Positions 1 to 6,056 of a stretch of DNA of 64,000 bases are shown in pieces. Each line of letters begins with the position of its first letter. The first letter of the stretch is position 1. The stretch comes from Bacteroidales bacterium. GTDB lineage: Bacteria; Bacteroidota; Bacteroidia; Bacteroidales; UBA1402. A program made the position numbers and the translations under genes. The notes under the pieces were generated by a model, which saw nothing but the letters and a program-made list of their open reading frames with translations, was not told the DNA's origin and did no database searches. The stretch covers positions 1 to 64,000 of the forward strand of contig JAFUDT010000013.1 in NCBI GenBank assembly GCA_017464285.1, read 5' to 3'.

Positions 1-52
1 GCCCGACCGCGCCGATGGTACTGCGCAAGTGGGAGAGTAGGTAGTCTGCGTC
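1..52 (+). rRNA. 5S ribosomal RNA, 3' end only
   Basis: The first ~50 bases read as the 3' half of a bacterial 5S rRNA (GGTACTGCG...AAGTGGGAGAGTAGGT), followed at once by a strong hairpin terminator. The gene starts left of the window, so this is the distal end of an rRNA operon. The exact 3' end is judged only from where the terminator stem begins. Confidence 0.85.
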
Positions 53-58
53 TTAGGT

Positions 59-91
59 GCTTCGGACAGACGTCCGGAGCTCTTTTTTTTT
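59..91 (+). terminator. rRNA operon terminator
   Basis: A 9-bp stem (GCTTCGGAC / GTCCGGAGC, one G-U pair) with loop AGAC is followed by a run of nine T. It lies directly behind the 5S 3' end and is a standard rho-independent terminator. Confidence 0.85.
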
Positions 92-111
92 GTTTCTGCC
101 CCAACGGTCGT

Positions 112-130
112 CTACCACTTACGCAGTACC
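112..130 (-). repeat. Inverted partial copy of the 5S rRNA
   Basis: Read on the minus strand, these 19 bases match positions 17-35 of the 5S end at 17 of 19 places (GGTACTGCG and AAGTGG are kept). Its left half can pair with the direct 5S-end copy at 175-190, so the block can fold into a long hairpin. It looks like debris of an rRNA-linked rearrangement. Confidence 0.6.
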
Positions 131-147
131 AATAGACCGGGTTTAAT

Positions 148-171
148 CAGTGACCGCCCAGGCGGTCACTG
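148..171. repeat. 11-bp-arm palindrome between the 5S fragments
   Basis: CAGTGACCGCC and GGCGGTCACTG are perfect inverted repeats separated by two bases. It sits exactly between the inverted and the direct 5S-like fragments. No T-run follows, so it is not an obvious terminator. Confidence 0.6.
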
Positions 172-174
172 GGT

Positions 175-203
175 AAGTGGGAGAGTAGGTAGTCGCCGTC
201 TTA
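175..203 (+). repeat. Second copy of the 5S rRNA 3' end
   Basis: Twenty bases (175-194) are identical to 27-46 of the 5S end, and the following GCCGTCTTAG continues the resemblance. The 5' part of a 5S gene is absent upstream, so this is a remnant rather than a working gene. It is followed by its own terminator at 206-240. Confidence 0.7.
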
Positions 204-205
204 GG

Positions 206-240
206 AGAGTCTTGGACAAGCGTCCAGGACTCTTTTTTTT
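206..240 (+). terminator. Terminator behind the 5S remnant
   Basis: A 12-bp stem (AGAGTCTTGGAC / GTCCAGGACTCT, one G-U pair) with a 4-nt loop is followed by eight T. Same design as the terminator at 59-91 but different in sequence, so it probably came from another rRNA operon. Confidence 0.8.
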
Positions 241-247
241 GCTGGAT

Positions 248-364
248 ACTGTTCCATCCCATCTGCGGGGTCTCGGCCAGCCACTCCCATTTTTGTGCTA
301 CGCTCCACCCGGGAACCGGCATCACGGCGGTGATGAGCAGCACTTTATCAAGCAAGTGCTTCAT
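248..364 (-). pseudogene. GH27 alpha-galactosidase, N-terminal stub
   Basis: From ATG at 364, 33 bases behind the GH127 stop, the minus strand encodes a short basic start, a hydrophobic stretch and a plausible cleavage site (WSVAQ), then LAETPQMGWNS. GH27 alpha-galactosidases begin with a very similar segment, normally followed by W and more than 350 further residues. Here the match ends after GWNS at about position 248, and the frame then runs into the 5S-like terminator. The visible part is 39 codons. I read it as a secreted alpha-galactosidase gene, once co-transcribed with GH127, whose body was lost or moved when the rRNA remnant joined here. An assembly join gives the same picture. The GH27 call rests on one short motif. 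Confidence 0.6.
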
Positions 365-397
365 TATCGCTATATTACAATGTTTGTGCAACGATTA

Positions 398-2428
398 TTA
401 TTTCAGCCAGACTGTCATGGGACCGGTCTGGCGGTGGGCCCAGGCGAAATAGGGAATCAGTCGCAGGGTGACGGGTTGCTCGGGATTGTCTGGCAGCAGA
501 GCCTGGGTGTCGATTTCGAGGAGAGGATAGCTGTTGCCTTGTATCTTGTCTTTCTCGGTGTTGCTCTCCCAGAGAGCAAAGTCTGTCGCGGATTGGTGAA
601 AATACAGTTTGTGTTGATCGAACTCAGCTTGGGGCAGGAGTTGGCAATTGAGCACGTCCAGGTCGTTGTCGCATTGCTCGGCGCAATAGACTATCGGGCC
701 GCGCTGGACGGCTGTCAGCCCACGGTCGGCACGGACTTGATCGTTGGCCTGTATCGTTCTGACCGGCATATCGAAACAAATGCTCACCACATCGCCTTTT
801 TTCCAGCGGCGGTCGATGCTGTAGTAACCGTCGGCATCGCCCTGGGGACACTCGGCCAGCACTTCTCCATTGAGGCAGACCGACCAGGATGGTGTTAGAT
901 TGTCGCTGTAGTGGTATAGGTCGCTGGGAACGGGCTGGTTCTTGACCCATCCCGGAATCCTGATCTTCAGGTTGAAGCGGGCTTCTTTTTGGGGATTGAC
1001 CGTGATGTCTGTGTAACCGCTCCAGGGATAGTTCGTCTGCTGTTTCAGCCCGACCCTGATTCCTGATAGTTCGATGTCTGCGTCTCCGCCCATGAAAAGA
1101 TTGACATACAGGTCATTGTCGCGGCAGGCATATACATAGCCCGGCAGGGAAGGCAGAAAACGGCAGATATTCGATGGGCAGCAGGCGCATCCAAACCAGG
1201 CCTGACGCTGGTAGCCGCCGTTAGAAGCCAGAGGATTGGGATAGAAGAAGCGGCCTCCGTCGAGTGAGACTCCGGAGATGAGTCCATTATATAGGGTGCG
1301 TTCCAATACGTCGATATATTTGCTCTGTCCGTGGAGCAGGAACAGTCGCTGGTTGAGATAGACATTGCCGATGGCGGCGCAGGTTTCGCAGTAGGCGCTG
1401 GCATTGGGCAGCTCGTAGTTGCGGCCGAAGGCTTCGCCCCGGTTGGTAGCCCCCACACCGCCGGTAAGATACAGCTTTTTCGACACGATGTTCTCCCAGA
1501 TCCGGTCGATGGCGGCCACGTAGGTAGTGTCGCCGGTGAGTGCGGCCACATCGGCGATGCCCGAATACATGTACATAGCCCTGACGGCATGTCCGACGGC
1601 TTCGTCCTGTTCAAGAATGGATCGGTGCGACTGGTTGTAGGAACTGCGGGTCTCGGTTTTTCCGCGCTGGTCGAGGAAGAACCTGGCTTGCTGCAAATAT
1701 TTGGCATCGCCGGTGACGGTATAGAGCCTGGCCAGGGCCATCTCGGCGATCTGGTGTCCGGGGACACGTAGGATTTGCCCCTCTCCCGGCCCGATTTCGC
1801 GGCAGACGCAGTCGGCATAGCGGATGGCAATGTCGAGAAACTTGCGGCTGCCGGTGGACTGATAGTGGGCAATCGCCCCTTCGATCATGTGACCGAGGTT
1901 GTAGAACTCGTGGCTCAGGTCTTCGACTTTTTCCCAACGCCGGCTGCCGGCCCATCCATGAGGCCGCTGGGGATTCATGGTGCGTGCGGTATAGAGGTAG
2001 CCGTCCGCTTCCTGGGCTGCCGCCACTATGTCCAGCACACTGTCGATATAGGCGACCAGCCGGGGATCGGGGTGGGTCTGAAGCAGGTAGGAGGCCCCTT
2101 CGATGGTCTTATAGACATCGGTGTCGTCGAAAGAATAGCCTCCTACCCGGTAACCTCTGTTTTCGTTGCTGTGCAGCTGGTCGGCAGCCTTGACAAAGTT
2201 GTCGTAGCGTCCGGTCTCTTCGCATTTGCTGAATGCCAGCGGAACGGTTACTTCCCGACAGGCTTCCAGGCGAGGGCTCCAGAAAGCGTCGGCTATGTGG
2301 ACAGCTGTGAACGGAACAGGGCTGTAGGGATAATCGTTGCTTCTTTTCTTGTCCCGCTTGCAGGCGACAAGGATGCCGGCCAGTACCAGGACTGCCACGG
2401 CAGGGAGGAGGGCAAATACTTTTTTCAT
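398..2428 (-). CDS. GH127 beta-L-arabinofuranosidase-like lipoprotein
   Basis: 676 residues. The N-terminus is a lipoprotein signal (lipobox LVAC, Cys23), so the enzyme is probably membrane-anchored. The body matches the GH127/DUF1680 family, which removes beta-L-arabinofuranosyl residues from arabino-oligosaccharides and plant glycoproteins. The four residues that hold zinc and perform catalysis in the reference enzyme HypBA1 are present with the same spacing: Glu348 and Cys350 in the CETCA segment, and Cys416-Cys417 in the ACCPSN segment, the last being the expected nucleophile. An (alpha/alpha)6-barrel-type repeat region fills residues 40-430 and a beta-rich region follows. A good promoter lies just upstream (2453-2483). 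The truncated GH27 follows on the same strand. Relatives differ in linkage preference, so the exact substrate is open. Confidence 0.9.
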   Translation of the reverse strand: MKKVFALLPAVAVLVLAGILVACKRDKKRSNDYPYSPVPFTAVHIADAFWSPRLEACREVTVPLAFSKCEETGRYDNFVKAADQLHSNENRGYRVGGYSFDDTDVYKTIEGASYLLQTHPDPRLVAYIDSVLDIVAAAQEADGYLYTARTMNPQRPHGWAGSRRWEKVEDLSHEFYNLGHMIEGAIAHYQSTGSRKFLDIAIRYADCVCREIGPGEGQILRVPGHQIAEMALARLYTVTGDAKYLQQARFFLDQRGKTETRSSYNQSHRSILEQDEAVGHAVRAMYMYSGIADVAALTGDTTYVAAIDRIWENIVSKKLYLTGGVGATNRGEAFGRNYELPNASAYCETCAAIGNVYLNQRLFLLHGQSKYIDVLERTLYNGLISGVSLDGGRFFYPNPLASNGGYQRQAWFGCACCPSNICRFLPSLPGYVYACRDNDLYVNLFMGGDADIELSGIRVGLKQQTNYPWSGYTDITVNPQKEARFNLKIRIPGWVKNQPVPSDLYHYSDNLTPSWSVCLNGEVLAECPQGDADGYYSIDRRWKKGDVVSICFDMPVRTIQANDQVRADRGLTAVQRGPIVYCAEQCDNDLDVLNCQLLPQAEFDQHKLYFHQSATDFALWESNTEKDKIQGNSYPLLEIDTQALLPDNPEQPVTLRLIPYFAWAHRQTGPMTVWLK

Positions 2429-2452
2429 GACTTCTGGCTCTGATCTTTTTGA

Positions 2453-2483
2453 CGAAGGTAAGAATAATCAGCCTATTATCAAA
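2453..2483 (-). promoter_or_regulatory. Promoter of the GH127 gene
   Basis: On the minus strand, TTTG (2483-2480), a 19-base spacer and TACCTTCG (2460-2453) match the Bacteroidetes promoter TTTG-N19-TAnnTTTG with one T-to-C change. The ATG of GH127 is 25 bases downstream. Confidence 0.6.
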
Positions 2484-2532
2484 TTTTTTCGGGAGTAGGT
2501 TAATTAAATGTCAATAAATAATTTGTTGAATA

Positions 2533-2563
2533 TTTGTTTTGTGTATATATAGTATTATATTTG
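2533..2563 (+). promoter_or_regulatory. Promoter of the T9SS cargo/GH106/GH51 operon
   Basis: TTTG (2533-2536), 19 bases, then TATATTTG (2556-2563): a full match to the Bacteroidetes housekeeping promoter. The ATG at 2608 lies 45 bases downstream. It is divergent to the GH127 promoter, with about 50 bases between the two -33 elements, so a shared regulator could act on both. Confidence 0.75.
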
Positions 2564-2607
2564 CAGGGCGTATGTATTCACAATAGTATTAACCAAATCT
2601 CAATGCC

Positions 2608-5253
2608 ATGAAAAACATTTTTTCAATTCAAGAGCAAGTCAGTCACTTGCAGAAAACGGGCCGGAAAATATTGTTGTCACCGTGCGAAACGGAGGACAGC
2701 AACACGGCTGCCACTTGGACATCTGGCAGAAAGGCACTGCTGTTACTGTTATTTGTCCTATTGATGCGGCCGGTATTGCCGGCTGTTGAAAACTTCTCGG
2801 TATGCTACTCTTTCGACAAGGTTCTTTCCGGACAGAACGGCAGGATTGATCCCACATCTCCGCCAACAGTGGAAGGCCTGGTGTTCAGCCCCTTTGTCGC
2901 CGTACCTGGACTGGACGACTGGAAGCTGGGAGCCAACCCTTCGGCCAAGGAGGTGTTCAGTTTCAAAGGCTGGCCTCTGGCTTCACAGGCGACAGGGCAG
3001 GCAGATCAGTACTACGAATTTTCCGTCACTCCCGAAGCAGGGAGGTCTGTAAAGGTCGAAAGCATATCTTTCAAGGTGACTCGCAGTTCGACCGGAATCC
3101 GTCATTTTGCCGTTCGCAGCAGTGCGGACAATTACACTTCCAACCTTACGGCGACCTTTCCGGGGCAGGATACGGTGGTTCGTGTGCTGGATGGAAATGT
3201 CTTTGAAATGGCTGATGTGGAGAAAAAGAATCTGCTTCACCAGGTGACGCTCGCCCGGAGCAGTGAGAAAGCCTTGACTTTCCGTTTTTATGGCTGGGAT
3301 GCCGAGTCGTCGGCCGGTACTTTTGTCCTGGACGATGTGACCGTTACGGGCGAGGTTTCAGATATTGCAGCGCCCGAGGCGGGGCAGGATATTGTCGGAA
3401 CGCCCCATCTGCTGATGGAGGCCTGGAGAGAGGAAAGCTGGAGCAGCAGTTTTACCTTCCGGGACAGTTCGGCTCATGAACATACTTTCACGCAGACAGT
3501 ACAGGCCGGCCGACGCGGGGTGGATGCCGCCCTGGCTGTCTACAATCCCAGTGAGACAGAGAAAATCCGCCTGAGCGGTCTTCAGCTTAACATCACTGAT
3601 ACGGCCGGCCGGGATGTCAGCGGACTGTTTATGATTCTCTGTGATCCTTTGGAGATGGTGGCTCCAAGAAGCGAAGCTGTGGTGCGTGTGCGACTGGTGC
3701 CCCGACCCGAGACGGTTATTACAGAGGCTTTCACGCTGCGTTTGGGCGGCAGTTTTGACTATGAGCAGGTCGGTGACGGTACGGTGTTGCGCCAGTGGCT
3801 GTATCCCTTTTCCTTGACGGCCGAACCGACTGCCCGGTGCAGGATAGACTATTTGGTGCCGTGGCAGGCCGAGCTCCCGATGATGGTGCGTCTGAGCAAC
3901 CTTTCGGACTATGCCTCCCTGCCGATAACCCTACACGGCGATTCAAACGAAATAGCACCGGACAGTATAGTGACAGACACCATACCGGCCCATGCCACGG
4001 TGCAGTACCCGTTCCGGCTGAAAACAGGGCTGTCCGCCGTCGAGCCCTTATATTACCATGAAACGCTGTCGTCCTGCCAGCCTGCAGACACAGCCCTCGA
4101 AGAACAGTACCGATTACTGCAGAAGCCGTCTTGTCATCTCTGGCTGCGGGCCGTCTCTCTTGACGGCAAGTTGGGGACGGACACAGACAGTGATTACCTG
4201 TGTCTGAGTAATCCTCCGGCACAGCTTTCCGAGGATGTCCGGCCGGACTACATATTCACAGCCGGGGGGGAGACTGTTCCCCTTTCCCAGGCAGGCCTTT
4301 CTCTGGAAGACTGGTACTATGGCGATTCTTTGGTTTATTGCAGTCTGCATCGGTCCGCCTCCGGCTGGCATTACGGGACTGTCGGACTGGACCTGCCCGA
4401 AGATTCCCTCTCGGTTTTGAGTGTGCGTCGCATGAACGACGGGCAGGAGCTCCCTGCTTCGAACTACTGGATCGAAGGCCGTCAGCTGCATCTGCTGGAT
4501 CAGGCGGCTGCGGATACTATGCGATATGCCGTCTGTCTTGACGGCCGGTGGCAGGATGTCTCCTGTCTGACGGAAATCTACGATTCTATCTGCCTGAATG
4601 GGACTTATCACGATTACGGGTTCGAGTTGCCGGCTCAGACGCAGGCCGGAGATTTCGTCTTCTGCGACACTCTTTCGAGTGTGCACGGGCTGGACAGTCT
4701 GGTCTGTCTGTACCTGAACGTCTGCCCGCAGCCGGATCAGCCGGAGGAAATACTGGGAGACAGCCTGATAATCCGCTCGGGCAATTATGAATATACCGTC
4801 CGTCCCGTTCCTTCGGCTTTGTTCTATGTCTGGACAGCCTTTCCCGAAGACTGGTGCCTGAGTGGAGAGGGAGAATCCGTAGTCCTGAACATCCCCTATC
4901 CCGGCAATGGCAGCATTTCGGTCAAGGCAGTGAACCGCTGCGGAGAATCGGCAACCACCACGCGGAACCTGCAGGGGAGTCCCGATGGCTTGGGCGACGT
5001 GCCGGCCGGACTTTTCAGGATTTATCCCAATCCGGCAGGCTCGGACTTCAGCCTCGAGACAGAGGGAATCAGCGGCAGGACCCGTATAGCCGTGTCGGAT
5101 ATGGCAGGCCGTCTGATCTATATGGAAGAAAAGGTGATCGATGCCGCCGACAGGATTTTCCGCTTTTCGCTGGAGGGGTATGCCGACGGCATGTATATCA
5201 TCAGCATAGTCAACGAAAACATGACCTCGTCGATAAAAATGGAGAAAAAATAG
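2608..5253 (+). CDS. Large secreted protein with type IX sorting domain
   Basis: 881 residues. The last ~80 residues are a type A T9SS C-terminal sorting domain: FRIYPNPAG near residue 803, then SDMAGRLIY, then YADGMYIISI and a lysine-rich end. Such proteins cross the outer membrane through the SprA translocon and are usually anchored to the surface. The signal peptide is unusual: about 40 polar residues precede the hydrophobic core (LLLLLFVLLMRPVLPA). No better start exists, and the promoter at 2533-2563 supports the ATG at 2608. Residues 70-250 look like a beta-sandwich; the rest is a series of beta-rich segments I do not recognise. No catalytic motif is visible. Being first in an operon with GH106 and GH51, it may bind pectin-derived glycans, but that is inference. 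Confidence 0.8.
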   Translation: MKNIFSIQEQVSHLQKTGRKILLSPCETEDSNTAATWTSGRKALLLLLFVLLMRPVLPAVENFSVCYSFDKVLSGQNGRIDPTSPPTVEGLVFSPFVAVPGLDDWKLGANPSAKEVFSFKGWPLASQATGQADQYYEFSVTPEAGRSVKVESISFKVTRSSTGIRHFAVRSSADNYTSNLTATFPGQDTVVRVLDGNVFEMADVEKKNLLHQVTLARSSEKALTFRFYGWDAESSAGTFVLDDVTVTGEVSDIAAPEAGQDIVGTPHLLMEAWREESWSSSFTFRDSSAHEHTFTQTVQAGRRGVDAALAVYNPSETEKIRLSGLQLNITDTAGRDVSGLFMILCDPLEMVAPRSEAVVRVRLVPRPETVITEAFTLRLGGSFDYEQVGDGTVLRQWLYPFSLTAEPTARCRIDYLVPWQAELPMMVRLSNLSDYASLPITLHGDSNEIAPDSIVTDTIPAHATVQYPFRLKTGLSAVEPLYYHETLSSCQPADTALEEQYRLLQKPSCHLWLRAVSLDGKLGTDTDSDYLCLSNPPAQLSEDVRPDYIFTAGGETVPLSQAGLSLEDWYYGDSLVYCSLHRSASGWHYGTVGLDLPEDSLSVLSVRRMNDGQELPASNYWIEGRQLHLLDQAAADTMRYAVCLDGRWQDVSCLTEIYDSICLNGTYHDYGFELPAQTQAGDFVFCDTLSSVHGLDSLVCLYLNVCPQPDQPEEILGDSLIIRSGNYEYTVRPVPSALFYVWTAFPEDWCLSGEGESVVLNIPYPGNGSISVKAVNRCGESATTTRNLQGSPDGLGDVPAGLFRIYPNPAGSDFSLETEGISGRTRIAVSDMAGRLIYMEEKVIDAADRIFRFSLEGYADGMYIISIVNENMTSSIKMEKK

Positions 5254-5273
5254 GAAGGGGAAGCAAAAACATG

Positions 5274-5281
5274 TACATTTG
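5274..5281 (+). promoter_or_regulatory. Possible -7 element before the nucleotidyltransferase gene
   Basis: TACATTTG fits TAnnTTTG exactly and lies 29 bases before the ATG at 5311. No TTTG stands 19-21 bases upstream, so at best it is a weak internal promoter. Confidence 0.35.
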
Positions 5282-5310
5282 CCCTATACGAAACAGTATT
5301 TGTCGAGACA

Positions 5311-6045
5311 ATGGTAAGAGGAGTATTGTTTGCGGCCGGTCTGGGTACCCGCCTGGGAGCACTCACCAGCCGGCAGCCCAAGGCCTTGGTCGAGGTCCAG
5401 GGACGGCCTGTGATGTATCGGGTCATGGACCGGATGCGTGCGGCCGGAGTGGACACGTTCGTGGTGAATGTACATGCTTTTGCCTCCATGGTGGAGGAAG
5501 CCTTGGATAAGTATGCGGCCGGGCATCCGCAGATTACAGTCAGGATTTCGGACGAGCGCAGTCTGCTGCTGGAAACCGGCGGCGGCCTCAAACAGATGGC
5601 CCGCTGGCTGTCGGACGGTCCCTTCCTGGTGCATAATGTGGATATCCTCAGCAATCTGGATCTCCAGTCACTGATGACCGGCTCGGATCCCGGCGCGCTG
5701 GCGACCCTGGCAGTACGCCGCAGCGAGAGCGACCGCTATTTCCTGTTCAACCGGGCTGGTATTCTCTGCGGCTGGGAAAATGTCCGGACCGGGGAGAAGA
5801 AGATTTCCCGTCCCTGGGAAAAGGAACTGTTCAGATACGGATTCATGGGCATCCATTATGTCAGCCCGGAGATATTCCCACTGCTGACCGAAACAGGCCC
5901 CTTCTCAATTACAGACGCCTATCTGCGCCTGGCTGCGACTCACGATATCCGCCTGTCGGACCAGAGCAGTGCCCGTTGGATCGACATCGGGTCGCCCGAT
6001 CAGCTACAGGCTGCCGAAAGACTGGTACTTGACGAATCCATTTAA
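5311..6045 (+). CDS. Sugar-phosphate nucleotidyltransferase (MurU-like)
   Basis: 244 residues with a complete NTP-transferase fold. The nucleotide-binding loop near the N-terminus reads AAGLGTRLG, followed by the conserved PKALVEV. A metal-binding Asp sits in HNVDILSN, and a second acidic site is in WIDIGSP near the C-terminus. Size and motifs fit the small nucleotidylyltransferases, including MurU, which makes UDP-MurNAc from MurNAc-1-phosphate during wall recycling. Mannose-1-phosphate guanylyltransferase relatives are an alternative. The usual MurU partner kinase AmgK is not next to it. It lies between a secreted T9SS protein and the GH106 gene, 11 bases before the latter, an odd place for a cytoplasmic nucleotide-sugar enzyme. 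Confidence 0.75.
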   Translation: MVRGVLFAAGLGTRLGALTSRQPKALVEVQGRPVMYRVMDRMRAAGVDTFVVNVHAFASMVEEALDKYAAGHPQITVRISDERSLLLETGGGLKQMARWLSDGPFLVHNVDILSNLDLQSLMTGSDPGALATLAVRRSESDRYFLFNRAGILCGWENVRTGEKKISRPWEKELFRYGFMGIHYVSPEIFPLLTETGPFSITDAYLRLAATHDIRLSDQSSARWIDIGSPDQLQAAERLVLDESI

Positions 6046-6056
6046 TCCCTATCACG

